Below the pieces are notes generated by a model. That model was not told the DNA's origin and searched no databases. It was given only the letters and a program-made list of their open reading frames with translations. Position numbers and translations under genes: made by a program. A stretch of 64,000 nt of DNA from Physcomitrium patens (taxonomy: Eukaryota; Streptophyta; Bryopsida; Funariales; Funariaceae), in NCBI RefSeq assembly GCF_000002425.4, contig NC_037257.1:18391001-18455000 (forward strand). The letters are read 5' to 3'. Shown piece by piece: positions 20,729 to 33,666 of this stretch. Numbering within the stretch: the first letter of the stretch is position 1; each line of letters begins with the position of its first letter.

Positions 20729-22661
20729 CTATGAAGAAGGGACGGCTTTGCTGAGCCAAGCGAGGCACATCGCGGCAGTCCACGAGAAGCTGCCACCGCC
20801 TGCTGGTTTGCCGTCAGTGGGGTCATAGTACTCGTAAATGCCAGACCCAAGAAGTTCATAGGTGTCGGATTCGACGCGCTGCGCAAGGGAGTCGAATCCG
20901 TAAGCACGAAGGCCATCGGTGATCATCCAGTTCACGATGGCCCAGATGGGTCCTCTCCAGTAGCGGAGAGCTTCGAAATCGGCTGATTCAGGGTCGTTGC
21001 TAGGGATTCCGTATTTGACGCAACTCAACCACCGTTCCAGGGTGCCAGCGAGTTCCTGGGCTTGTGTAGGAGTAGCAATCCGGGCGAAGAGAGGCAGGAA
21101 ACCGGCAGATGTGCTGGCATTCAACAACTTCCCCGTCAGCTGATCCTTGGACTTGAACATCTTTGCCTCAGGGTCGTAAAGACTGCTAAACGCTGCACGA
21201 GTACTTTCCAGCCATCCATCAATCTCAGGGAGGACGTCCAACTCTCCAAGCAACTCGGCCAGCCATCTGCCACAAACCAAGGGTGAAAAGTGAGCGTCAG
21301 GAAAGCGAACCTCCATGATGGCTGAAATTTCGAACCGAAAGTGGAAGTAGAAAGAATAAAAGATCTTCGAGGATCATTCCTACCTAAGGGAGAGATTGGC
21401 GCGGTAGAGGACGCTGTTAGTGCACAAATCGGTGACACGGAAGGGGGACAAGTAGTAGAGCTGGTTGCAATCGTAGTCCACGGCGCGAAAGCGGTAGACG
21501 AGGGTAAGAAAACGATCGTACTCGGCCTGGCTTGGGCGCATGGAGCTGTTCACATGGGTCAAGTCTGCCCTCACGTATGGTGGAATATCATCGACGGGGA
21601 CGTTGCGGAGCGGCTCGTCCCATGCGGGGCTGTTGTCCATGCCACTCTCCCAAGGGTGCAGAGTGGCTACCAGACCAGTGTTCTCGGGATCGCGAGCGGT
21701 TTTGAACCAACGATGCCATGAAAGAAGTTTGGGGAAGAGCTCTCTCACTTTCGTCAAGGCCAGTTCCTTATTCACGGCTTGCTCGAAAAGATTTCGTACT
21801 GTTATGGCAGCCACAGGTGGTTGGGTGATGCCTGTAGATTTGCGCGGCTTCTCCACGGAGCCCCAAATCTCAGGGCCAGGGAAGTAGGTGGTGGAAGGCT
21901 TGTGGAAAACGATATGGGAAACCATCCCATCGTCCCACTGCGCGGAGAAGAGCTTGGTCATCTCCTCCCATGCGCGTGCTTCGTCAAGCGTGGCCCACCC
22001 CATCGCCACCAACGCGGAGTCCCAATTCCATTGGTACGGGTACAGTCCCTTCGCGGGGATCGTGTAGCCCCCTTGATCATTGTCAATCAAAATTTCGCGC
22101 GAGTCTGACAGCAGAGTTTGCAATTTCTTGTATGCATAACTTTGACATTCATCACTGCATCCAACACCGCAACCCAAAGAAGAAGGGATGAATTAAAAAA
22201 TCTTGTCAGAAATAGTCACTATAAACGCAGACGCAACCATGTCCGAGAAAGACGAGAATTGACGACCTTGGTGGAAAATGCCGATGCAGCTGCATTAACG
22301 GAAAAATTCTGTTTCTGCTTAGGATTGATCATGTTGTTGCAAACATTCAAGAACACATCATCACCCAAAACTGAAGCATGCATTCGACACGAACATCGTC
22401 GATCTCGAAAAAGTTATTGTCCCATTCTCCACCAACTGTTCACGTTCATCCAGTTGTGTGGTGGACTTTACTTGTCAACTCGACCTAGTTTTGACAGGAC
22501 AATTTTATTTCTTGACAGCTGCTGATTATCACTTACGTAAGATCGGCCCTCTTGGCTCCAGGAACCGCCGCTGGAGTCGAGTAGTCCAATGCCCCTCCAC
22601 ATCCAGGGCGTGCCGGTGCCTCAGTGGCCGGTATCGTCGACAACATTGCAACTGGCGCCAT
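20729..22661 (-). CDS. GH63 glycoside hydrolase, probable mannosylglycerate hydrolase (3 exons, 477 aa)
   Basis: Proposed exons on the minus strand are 22661-22537, 22154-21384 and 21266-20729. The introns are 382 and 117 bp, with donors AC|GTAAGT and AG|GTAGGA and acceptors TGCAG|T and GGCAG|A. The phases fit exactly, giving 477 residues, close to known plant mannosylglycerate hydrolases (about 490 from memory). The (alpha/alpha)6 barrel motifs run in order: QWNWDS at about 83, QWDDGMVSHIVFH at 114, HPWESGMDNSPAWD at 208 (candidate acid Asp215), YWRGPIWAIVNW at 401, GIYEYYDP at 442 (candidate base Glu444) and FSWTA at 459. The enzyme would release mannose from mannosylglycerate or a related solute. 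Substrate is inferred from family resemblance. It is the only clearly intact gene in the window. The first 42 residues are weakly supported beyond the splice fit. Confidence 0.88.
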
Positions 22662-23342
22662 GTCTCGTCCCCAACCTCCGCGTTTTCAACCCAGCAGGAA
22701 CACTATAGCCGATCAGTTCTTCGCCCGCCTCCCAGTGTAACCTGGATCGCACGTCTCCACCCAAAATATTCGATAACAACACCGTAGCAGCCCGCAAACC
22801 ATGCCACTGCCTTCAAGGCAAGTCAAAGAAAATGAAAAAATACAACGGAAATCAAGCTCTCGAAGAACTTCTCCGAAGAGAATTAAAAAAAAAAAAAAAA
22901 CAACAACAACAACAACAACAATGCAAATCGCACACAAAGAAGTGTGAATTGCAAGACACAGTAGTGTACGCAAATAACGCAAATAACGCAAATAACGGAT
23001 GCAAATGGAGGAGTGAACGCAACAGGCCACGAATGATGAACAAGTGAGGGCAGGGTGGCTACTTAAAGCAATTGGGAGCCACCTTGTGGATAAGAGTTAC
23101 AAGAGTCCACCAAGACATGAATGCCCCTGTTCTGGAAGCTCAACATTGACACCCAACAGGATGAGACTGAATCTTTGCGGCGAATAATAAACATGTGTAC
23201 ACTGGAATTTTCTTTATTCTCAACCGATGCTCTCTTTCTCTTGAGGATGCCCTGTCCTGCAACCTCTCTGCAGCACTTCTCGGACATCGCAGCTACGCCC
23301 CCGAAGAGCGGCCGTGTGCTGTTGAGGTGCCATCCATCGCCT

Positions 23343-23360
23343 CCCCCCCCCCCCCCCCCC
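23343..23360. repeat. Poly-C run (18)
   Basis: Eighteen consecutive C. The length may be unreliable in sequencing. Confidence 0.9.
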
Positions 23361-23689
23361 GCAAATGGAAGGGAACGACATCGCCGCCCCCTCACAAGCG
23401 CCAACCCGTCCCCGTCCTCTGGTCGGAAGACGAGAACACGTCCCTTAGGCTCCCCTCACCGCAGAATGCAGATGCCGTCCTCCGGTCAGAAAACTCGAAA
23501 ACAAGATAGTGCCTTACCCGACGATTCGACGGGCGAGGCATCACCCGCGATGGGAATAGCTTCGGGCTCGTTGAATCCGCCCGTCGTTCAGCAGGGTGGG
23601 GCGCAACCCCCGAGGTTGGTACCCCGGGCCGGGTCCCGGAGGGGGAATCTCGCGACGACCCGCCCTCGGGAGCCGCGCCGGTGCCACAC

Positions 23690-23840
23690 CTACCTGGCTA
23701 CGCTCGGGTATCATCGACAGGTCCGGGTATCCCGATGCTTCGGCGTATTCGTAGCAGACACGACCTTGGTTGCGGAGAGACCAGCGCCATTTCCCACGTC
23801 GAGCAGCACCACTACTGCGCTTAATCAGAGCTTCTTCTTC
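23690..23840 (-). other. Possible internal exon, minus strand
   Basis: A minus-strand stretch reads about 40 residues (KWRWSLRNQGRVCYEY, then SGYPDLSMIPERSQ). It is flanked by an acceptor-like CCCGCAG at about 23840 and a donor-like CAG|GTAGGT at about 23700. The protein is not recognised and no partner exons were found. Confidence 0.25.
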
Positions 23841-24330
23841 TGCGGGAATCGTCCTCACATGTTAGAAAGGCATCCATCGTTGTAAAAGCTCCTAGATCTT
23901 CCCCTTAGCCTCTCCACTAAGCTCGAGAGGCAAGTGGACGTTTCCTCCGAAAGACGCCATCTCGTTGTCCTTGGAACGCAACCTCTGCAAATTTTGACGT
24001 AGGCATAGTGAGTCTTCTGTCCAGATTCTAGCTACCTTTGCTCACACAGGCTGTGTTGTTTTCCGGATCCTTTAGCTTTTCGTTAAGCCTTTTGCACCAT
24101 CGAAAGGACTGACGATTATTAAATGGGTTGTGAGTGGGTGTTTCCACCCAAAAGGGTGCAGCGATGGCCATACAATATTGATGCTGCTCCTGCAACTTGT
24201 CATTGTGGGTGAAAGGGGAGGAGTGTGGGCTAGAAGGGGAAGTGAAGTGGTTACGGTCTCACGAGAAGCATCGCTCCACCCTCCCCATTTAAAAGCCCTC
24301 AACACATGAGGCATGTGGCAACCCCAACTC

Positions 24331-26022
24331 GGTTCTTAAACGATGAAGAAACATGAACAAGATGAACAAGAAGTAAGGAATTAGTGGTGGTGGTGGTGGT
24401 GGTGGCTGTGGGCCTCAGTGATTCTGGCTCTGAAATCCACAAAATTTAATTGTAAACATGTATTCGTTCAGATATAACTGGTTTAGGTTCATGTTGATGT
24501 TGAACATCCACAGATAAATATATATACATCATGCCATATAAGTGGTATGTTTTTACAATGTATTGTGTTTTAATGATGAAGAACTTCTATTTTGTATAGT
24601 AAGAGCTTTATTGTTGTGCAAATAATGTTGCACAATAGATTTGGTATGCATGTGTATTTATGATATGTGTAAGTATATATAGATATATATATATATACAC
24701 ACAAAAAAAAGGGTAGAAACTCTTGCCTTTGGGCATAAAAAAGTTGTAATATTTTAAGTTGCCAAGTCATTAATCAACAAATCTTAAAGAAAGGTTAATC
24801 CAAAAAAAAAAACAAACAAACAAACAAACAAACAAACAAACAATAAAAATTTGGATATCAATGGAACCATTTATGTTTTTTTAATATTGGTTGCAAAAGA
24901 AATTTTTATTTATTCAACAATTAAAATAGGCAATATTTGGAGAAGTGGATTGTGAAAGAACAACATATTGTTCTACATTATGAAAAGACAACATACATTT
25001 TTACATCATGAAAGGGCAACACATGTTTTTGGCCAATGAGAAGGCTTCTTTACCACTTTGACTTATAGCTAAACTCCCTTAAGTGTTTTACCAAATGGAC
25101 GCAATTCTATTATATTATAAATATACACATATCTTACTGTACTAACTCTTTGAATGATTTTATATTTTCACAGTGTTATTGAACTAATGTAATTGCCTGC
25201 ATAATAAATAACAAAAAGAAATAAATGTAAGTGAAGAAGATGAAGGCTGATTATTTGATAAGAGTCAGATCTCCTTCTTTTTCTTTTTCTCTTTTTCTTT
25301 TTCCCTGAGATGACAATTTTTTATTTCCAACCAGTGGTTCACAAAAACATTTTTACTCAGAATCCAAGTTACCCATGTAAACATGCAATTGCAATGATAC
25401 AGAAGTGAGGAATACATGGAGATGGTTCAGAAGAACATCCTGCAGAAATGTAAAATTTATAATGAAGATTGTTCATAGCATTCTAAATACCAACCCATCT
25501 GTGAACAACAACAAAACATACTTTTACAGTAAAATTATTCCACTACACCATTAATATCAAGATTAGAAATGAGATTAATAAAGGAGTGTCTTGTGCATTA
25601 TAGACTCTAGCTCTTGTGTTGACAACTACATGAATAATGGAATGACAAAGATTTGAGGGTACCCATAGATTTCCTCATAGTCCTCAAAATTGACTCTTGA
25701 TCATTGAATCAATGTCATCCACCTTGTATTTAACTCCACATCTCCATCTACACTGCATTCTCCTTTGAAGTGGTAGAAATACATGCATGTGTCTTTATAT
25801 AGTTTAACTTTATGTTAAACTCTATATTGGATGGATAGACCAATAAATTGATACATATTATTTAATTTTTTTTTTTTATGTGTGGTCATTTAATTTATTT
25901 TAATGTTTTTTTAGATTAATTTGTTTGTGAAACATTTCAAGATTTAGGATTTGTATGTGAGAAGATGCAATGTATTTTATATACACACATATATATATAT
26001 ATATAGATAGATAGATATAGGG
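24331..26022. other. AT-rich intergenic region
   Basis: No gene seen. It contains simple repeats: (GGT)n at 24384-24405, (CAAA)n at 24811-24843, a TATA-type run near 24676-24700 and a CT-rich run at about 25277-25305. Confidence 0.6.
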
Positions 26023-26196
26023 GAATGTTAAATAGACCCACACTTGATGAAGAATATGATAATCATGATGAATGTGGTTGGTTTTTATTGGTTGCAAATC
26101 CAATAGTGGAGAAATGAATCTAGAGGCCATTTTTGTTTTTCATGATAGTGGGATGGGTGGATTAAATTGGTAAAAACTTGGGTCTATTTAACATTC
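26023..26196. mobile_element. MITE-like element with 18-bp terminal inverted repeats
   Basis: GAATGTTAAATAGACCCA at 26023-26040 is an exact inverted match of 26179-26196. The 174 bp in between have no coding capacity. Both ends sit in (TA)n runs, so a TA target is plausible but the duplication cannot be told from the microsatellite. Size and structure fit a non-autonomous DNA transposon. The superfamily is not clear. Confidence 0.7.
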
Positions 26197-26750
26197 TTGT
26201 TTATATATATATATATATATATCAGAACAAAATTGCGTAAAATGTGCCTTCAACAAAAAAAATTAGTGCTGGAGATAGTTCTAGAATAATAGAAAATGAA
26301 CAAATGTAGACATGCAACAATGCATCGGTTCAATCTAACCAAAGATCACTAAGAAAGATATCTTACACATGGTTGCAAAGTACAAGAATTGGTGCAAGTA
26401 GACAATGCTTGTAGAAAAGTAGAACAAGTTTATGATGTCAAATCACATTGTTGCATGTGAGAAGATGAGAAATGTAAATTAAAATAACTAAGAATTTGAC
26501 CAAATGAAATGTCATGCTCTCCCAAGCTCTACGTGCCCCTGTGTATGCAACTTTTTATGTGTAATAAACTTGAATCTATGTGACTTGCCACATTTTGCTA
26601 CTAGTGTGAACAGATCTTTTGTTTTTGTTTGTTGAAGTGAGAGGTATCTATTTGAGTTTGTGCTCATTCATTCAAACTTTCTTATATTCATCTGCATGTC
26701 CATTCATCTTGGCAGTCTGATATTTTCTTTATTATATCTAAATGACTTGT
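26197..26750. other. AT-rich intergenic region
   Basis: (AT)n at about 26201-26221, then unremarkable sequence. No gene seen. Confidence 0.5.
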
Positions 26751-29700
26751 TTTAACACCTTACTCCTTGAGAAAAAGCAAGGACCCTGCATTCCAGTACA
26801 TGTATACACATACCATGAATACTTATAAATATGCATATATAAGAAGGGGTATGAGAGTACATAAAATAGGCAGAACTATTTTTGCCCTTCCATAACTGGT
26901 TGTTAAGCCAGCAGAAAGAAGAGTAGCTTGCTATGTAGTGGTTGCCTTTCAAAGGAGAAAAGAAACTAAAAACTAAACTAATCAGTGCAACATGAAGTGA
27001 AGGAATTACAGAAGCAGATGCTTGTCTGCGACATTGTTCCAACATTTTGTCGTCATTGGGAAAGTTGTCATGTAAATTCTTACAACACAGTGCTAAAAAA
27101 AGAATGAATGGCATGAGGAGGGGGGGTTTACAGCAATTCGAATGGCATGAGGCCAGGCTTGTTGCCCATTTCCATCCACAGGAAGAGTCAACAACGGGGG
27201 AATGGGACTGGGACCGACTCTGCTGCTAATCTAGGGCTGCTCGTCGTTGGGATGCGAGCTTCCTCTCAAAGCCAGGCAGCGCTCACACGTCACTGTTTTT
27301 CTGACCCTCACTTCATGGAAACGGCACTCCGCTTGCCAATGCCAGGGTGTGCCAGCACTCCGCCTTTTTTACTTGTACGATGTTACAACTGGGTTTTTCT
27401 TTTTATTTTAACGGTGACAGATTTTTCAGCATATACCCTAAATCTCCGGAGATTATGTCATATCGTGCAAACTACTGCAATGTACCTGGCTACAGTGCCG
27501 GTGTCACCAATAATGGTAGCGTAATGTGCTGTGTTTAGAAGCTCTTGCTTTACTCAGCTCAGTTAGTGATTATTCGAGTGGGCGTAATGGAGAAGAGTAT
27601 TTTTTTATCCATGCGGATCTCGACTTGTTTTTTTTTTTTTTTTTTTTTTTTTTCGAGTTGCTTCAGATGCGAGCGGTGCCACTTGTCGTGAACGAACAGT
27701 GTGCTGTGCTGGAAGCGCATGATGCACAGACTTGAGTTGAATAATGCCCTGCTCTGGATGTCCCCACTCCCCTGAATTCCTCGAAAAGGTTATTCCGTCG
27801 ACTTCTGCGTGCTGCATGCGAAGTATCGCTAGTCTTGGCGCTTTACTTCGAAGTCTAGATTCAGATGGAAATGGGATGTGGGGTCCGGAGCTCACTGAGA
27901 AACTTTTTATATGTGTAGGCTCAGGACGCACCATATACAAAGTCAAAAAAAATTGCCTCCCGATGTGTCAAGCAGCGATGTTATAAGTAACTTCTGCCGC
28001 TCTCGATAGGCTAAGCAGGGGTTTGTGATAATCTGGATTGATTTAGTGAATAATAACAAGATTAATGGGCAATCAAAAAGGAGATGGGGTCGGCAGCCAC
28101 ATGGGAACCTGGAGTTGGGGAGGAATTTGCCAGAACTTTGGGCTAAAACAGGAGACCGGGAGGTGGGGGAGACGCGGCGCACGATTAGTGCTGTGTGCCA
28201 TGATAATGGCGACAAAGCGCGTGAAAGCTCCTCTTCCCACCTTTGCAGAATCATGGTCCGGGGAGGCTACCGTCGCCATCTCTCGTCTCCCCATCTGGAC
28301 GGGACGGGGTCCTCTCCTCCTATCCTCCGAACCGCTCTGGGTGTTACCCTCATCGTGAATATTTCACCTGTCATCATCGTCAGTGCTGCAGCACTACTTC
28401 TGCTTCACCAAGTGAGCCTCTCGTCATCAGCGCTTGGTTAACGAGGACCTCTTTACTCACGCACAAACTCATTCTTACCACTTTATCTACGCAGAGAATC
28501 GTACACAAGTCCAGTCCAGGTTGCCGCCGAGACTAGGCCACGCTCCATAACAGCCTCTTACCTTCATAACGGACAATGTAGATTCCGCACACGAGGATCA
28601 ATCACCAGTTTGGAAAATTGGGTATGCAGTGGTTTGGTTCTGGAGAAAAAGCAGTCAAGATGGGTGAAAGATCTCCAGAAAGCGCTCATTTGCATTATTT
28701 GAAGGGGAAAAAGAGCGGGTGAACAGGCCCTTCTTAATTTGCAAACATTATTTTCCCTTCCCGGTACAGAACCCACTGTCTGCAAACCCTAATGCTGTCC
28801 CTGGACAAATGGGGTTGTCGGCTGCAAGGTCTCTGTGGCTATGATCGAACCATAACAGTTCGCCATTCATTCTCTCCTTAGAAACACCATCGCCCCATTT
28901 TGCAAGCCGATACTGTAACAAAAACCCACAATAATCACGGGCGTCACCGAGGTCGTCTGGTCTCACCCAAATTTTCACTGGGTGTGAATGGGTCCTTACG
29001 GTCCCACGCCATCTCATTGCTTCCCCACTGTATTCTGCGGTGAAGGGACCACACCACACTGCCAGATTCAATCCTCAGAACGCTACACATTACATCATGA
29101 AATAATATATATAATTTATTTATTATTTTGACCATCCATTGTAATTTTTTTTTAAGAGTATACCTTTTTAACATGCAATTGGTGATGGCAGAGTACAACC
29201 AGCCGTGTGGTATTTCTCGGTCAAGACAGAGACCTTCACCAAACAGAATTACAAAAAGAAAAGCAAAAAAAAAAAAAAAAAAAAAAAAAATGAAGAAGAA
29301 GAAGAAGAAAGGCTCGGCTCTGATGATGGCTAGGTTTGTCGATGACAGCCATACGACACCATACTTGCATTATTTTTTGGGTTCAATGTACGCGCGACAG
29401 GAGCCGAGCATTCCGAGCCTCACTGAAGCCTGAAAACGGAGACGGAATCCGTGATGCATCAGCCCACCGAACACGAATGATTCATCCGAGATATGCGACC
29501 ACTGTTGTGGTGAGGAAGCGGAGAGAAAAAAGCCGTGGTTGCATGATGCTTGTAAGAAAGAAAGAAACAGAGGGAATTAGAAGCCCCACCTCAACAGTCA
29601 AAAAAATGCTTCTCCCTTCATCTCGCATCACCTGGAGTTAAAATCCAACTCGTGACGAGGTGGCCACCATCGCCACTCGTTTCTGCTTAGAATCACAAAC

Positions 29701-30110
29701 CTCGCACGCCTTTCTGGAACCAGCAGTTGCAGCTTTTTCAACCAATCTGTGACTGTTATCTTTGTGTGCACTGCAACGAGAGATTGCCACTCCGTTGTTC
29801 CACTATGACAGCGCTCCTTCTTTCTTTTGCCATTGAGAAATATCCCACTGCAGACAGAGTCCACAGTCTACATTGACAGGCCATGCTGCTGGTGCGGAAG
29901 CCTCCCTTTCGTGTTGGTTGAGCCGAAGAAGTAGAAGAAGAAGAAGCAGGAATGGTTGTTTCTCCACCATAAAAGAACAGCTGCAAAAGCACCGCTGTGC
30001 CGAAAGCTCACAACAAGAATAAGAAAGCCACTCGCTCATTCACTCACTCCTCTCTAAAACCCACATGGCCATGTTGTGGAATTTGCAACAGTTGTCTTTC
30101 CACCCAATGT
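26751..30110. other. Island with gene-like composition, no gene assigned
   Basis: Mixed GC content with many medium open stretches on both strands, for example 28025-28441 plus and 29071-28748 minus. None shows a domain I recognise and none has a convincing exon chain. Homopolymers punctuate it: T26 at 27628-27653 and A26 at 29265-29290 followed by GAA repeats. It may contain non-coding transcripts or decayed genes. Confidence 0.4.
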
Positions 30111-32906
30111 TACAAATACGGTGCAGACAATATGTAATGATATGTTCAACGCATGTTACAAGTTAGATGTGCAGCGTAATTAAAAAAGAAAAAAAAAAAA
30201 AAAAAAAATCCTGCTGATTGAATGCACTCAATATTTGTAATGCAATCAAAGAATGTTACAAATTAGGTGCATAAAAGTATGTGAAATGAAATAAAAAAAT
30301 ATCAATTTTTTAGGATAAAATGAGGATAATTCTTTAAAGAGTTTTAGAAATATTGTGGTAGAAGCAGCAATTGTAGGAGTTGCATCTGTAGTGATTGTTC
30401 ATAGATTCTCAAAGTCACAAATTTTAGAATTGATAAAGGAAGAAAGAAGTCAATCTACTTAGAAGAGATTGAACCTCGTGCGTTTCTTTGGAAGTTTATC
30501 TAGCCCCTTTTTTTTTATTTTATTTCTATTTTTAAATCTAGTGTTCGTTAATTTTCAAGATGTGTTTATATTTTTTTTCATGTATCCTGGTCTTAAGAAT
30601 GGTTTTTGAGCTACTAAATATTACTCTTGAAATTAATTTAGAATCATTTACATTGCACGGAAACTCATCACAGTAAGGTTGACAGGACAGCAAGTTTCAG
30701 TTCTAATATAAAAGTTTCTTAAACTAGCTTGTTAGCCACTTCAAATCAGTTCAAGGAGAGCTTCTTCAAGCGACTTCAAAAACATTTCTGCTTTTCAGGG
30801 GAGCCAATCTTGGTGCCAAGTCAGTCATGCTGTGAAAAAAGCACAAAGTTTACACTTCAGGAGTGTGATTTTGTGGCATAATACAGTTTTCTCTGGAGAT
30901 GCAATTGTGGGTCCTCTACAAAATAATTAGAAGCATAAAAATATACAGAGTTGGATGAAAGAAAGCTTTGTTGAGGGTGGATTGAAAACAGGTTTCTGGA
31001 CCAACTTGTTGTTTGTCTTTAAGTGAGTCTTCCCCTCATGGGTTCGTTAAATGCTGACACCTTATTTTTACAAATTGGTGGTTGCATGATTTGACTGTAG
31101 GTTCAATAATCAGAGTGCTTCTGCAACAGCTATTTGGGTTTTTTCTGTTTGTTCGTTTGTTGTTGCATGAGGAAGCATTATTTTGTCTGAATAAAGAAAT
31201 AAGTACCAAAATCTCTATCTTATTCTGATTTTCCTAATAAAAGAAACGCAAATTATATACATGCTCCAAAAGTTTTTTTTATAAGACTTAAAATGATTAT
31301 TTCTCTGGCTCTTAGAGCTGCTACCTCACTGGGGGACCAAGCTCTGGGCTGGAAAACCTGGAGATGTGTGTCCACCAGCAATTAAGCGATTTTCTTACAA
31401 AATTGGAATTTCTCAACAGTCAATGAAATGCCATACAAAACAAAAAACTGAACAAATATGTAAAATGAAAAAACAATGAAAAAAATAAACAGCGTTGCCA
31501 GTCAACTGCTTTGGTTTGTGTGTCCATCTGTGGTTTTTCTACCATTGCAAAACAGTGTCAGTAACAACTTGATGTGACTATAATAAAAATTTGGGAAAGG
31601 CAACACAGAAACCAAAAATTCTAGGTTGTACATATATCAACCTCTTTCTTTCGTTTTTTTATTTTATTTTTTCCTTTCTTTTTGTGGGATATGGACAGCT
31701 CAGATGGTGGATTTTGCTACAAGACAAAAACAAAATGTAGTACAAAATCATGTCTGCAAATTGTGGAGTTGCCAGTCTGGTTCATGTATCCTGCATTGAA
31801 CAAAATCAGGTTCATATGGTCATCACTACCCCACTCTCCAAACAATAGCCACTAATCACACAAATTGTGGATGAAAGACTAAGTGGAAGGATTGTTTCCT
31901 TTGTCATGGTTTGTGTGTCACACTTCTAATCCAAAACAACACTTGAACATGTTTCTTCTTCTTCTTCTACTTCTTCTATTTCAATGTTGTAGCCTGTACC
32001 AATGATTTGGACTTGTGGTATTTTGAAAGCTTTGAAAAGTGTGCAAATTTAGTGTTGGCTCAATTTTTATTGACGCCTCTGTCCCAAATGTTAGTGATTT
32101 TATGTGTCACTAGTTCTACACTTGTTACAAATGTGCAAAAAGTTATGTGTACCACTAATGCCTCCAATTTTGTTGTTTGTCATATGCTTCACCACACACA
32201 ACTTTAACTTTGTGACCCCACCAATTAACCTACTTAAGCTTAGATACATGAATTATTTTCATGTATAAGGTTTCAGAATGGCACATCTTTATGTTGCAAG
32301 ACTAGAAACTTGTTGTTTAAATACATTCTGATTTTCTACAGAAGCTATGAAAAAACGCAACATGTTAACGAGATTCACAACTTTCATTAGTAAAAATAGT
32401 GTACAAGAAAAACATATCAAACAGTACTTTTATCTAAATTTAGTTAAAAATTAACGATTTGTTTTGTAGAAGAATGTAAAGGTATTATGTATATCTCTTT
32501 TAAAAATAGTATTAGAAACTTGGTGGAGAGTGTATATAATTAGTTAATTTTTATTATTTTTATATTTGAAGCATAAAAAAAGGTTGATTTTATATTTTTT
32601 TATTAATATTAAATATGTGTATATGTATATATAGAGCTAACAACCCTATTAAGATCATCCTCTCTTACAATAAGATTCTGTTATAAAATTTTTAAAATAA
32701 TGGTTTAATGTGTCTAAACATATGTTTACAAAATTGATCCTAAAAACTCTTATAACAAAGATTGATACAGTGTTGTATAAATTATTATACATCTTTACAT
32801 TGTTGTTATCTTAGAATTATCAAGCTATCAGAACATGAAGATTAAGTTTAACTTATTCTTTGAATTCAGGTTTATCTTGGACTTGTTAAAAATAATACTC
32901 TTAAAA
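30111..32906. other. AT-rich intergenic region
   Basis: No gene seen. A-rich run at 30182-30208. The short plus-strand frame at 32007-32207 is not supported by anything else. Confidence 0.5.
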
Positions 32907-33373
32907 ATTACATTCACATGCAATATTCTGCATGAGAATATAATTGTTAAGAATGTAATGATTAAGAATTAAGAATGTAATGATTAAGAATTAAGAATGT
33001 AATGATTAAGAATTAAGAATGTAATGATTAAGAATTAAGAATGTAATTATTAAGAATTAAGAATGTAATTATTAAGAATGTAATTACATTCACAATAATT
33101 CTTAATAATTCATAATATTCTTATTTGTTAAGCTATCAGAACATGAAGATTAAGTTTATTAATAATTCTTAAGAATTATTAATATCATATAATAAATCTT
33201 AAGAATAATTACATATTATTAAGAATTATTACAATGTAGTAATAGCTTAAGAATTATTAGTCTTCATGTTCTGAGCTTAATAATTACATTTTTAACATTC
33301 TTAATTCTTAAAAATCACATTCTTAAAATAATATTCATAACAATTACATTCACATGCGATATTCTGCATGAGA
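32907..33373. repeat. Repeat cluster: 22-bp tandem array between 31-bp direct repeats
   Basis: About six copies of a 22-bp unit (AAGAATGTAATGATTAAGAATT and variants) run from 32949 to 33080, the last two carrying a G-to-T variant. A 31-bp sequence, ATTACATTCACATGC followed by R-ATATTCTGCATGAGA, occurs at 32907-32937 and 33343-33373. Another 28-bp sequence occurs directly at 32823-32850 and 33131-33158 and, shorter and inverted, near 33260-33280. The array is palindrome-rich. No spacers or protein genes accompany it. Confidence 0.85.
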
Positions 33374-33630
33374 AAAAGGAAAAAAGAAAAGAAAAGAAAA
33401 GAAAAATAATCAGTATTTATTAAAAATCAAGGAAATCTATACAAAATCCTTGTGTCTTACAATTTGGTTAATGTCAGATTGATTTGTAGAAATTACATTA
33501 AATAAAATACGTAAAGAATCATAGTGTTTTATATATTTTTAAAATATATGAATTCAAAGTAGAGTTATGGTAGGTTGAGTGGGTGACTCGTTTTTATAAT
33601 TTTTTTTTAAAATGACACACAAGACAAGAG

Positions 33631-33666
<36 letters not shown>

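Larger units (their letters stand above)
22662..24330. other. GC-richer upstream region of the GH63 gene
   Basis: This is presumably promoter and 5' UTR of the GH63 gene, plus possible remnants of another gene. It contains an A-run followed by CAA repeats (22887-22921), three ACGCAAATA units near 22970-22996, and an 18-base C run (23343-23360). A 254-codon plus-strand frame (23121-23885) crosses that C run and shows only low-complexity Pro/Arg/Ser-rich sequence, so I do not call it. Confidence 0.5.

Noticed and set aside
23121-23885. 254-codon frame crossing the poly-C run
   Set aside because: Low-complexity Pro/Arg/Ser-rich translation, dependent on the length of an 18-base C run, with no domain.
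28025-28441. 138-codon plus-strand frame as a membrane protein gene
   Set aside because: The hydrophobic tail is short, overlapping frames on both strands are equally open, and no homology was recognised.
32949-33080. CRISPR-like array
   Set aside because: Units are directly adjacent without unique spacers, and the genome is eukaryotic.
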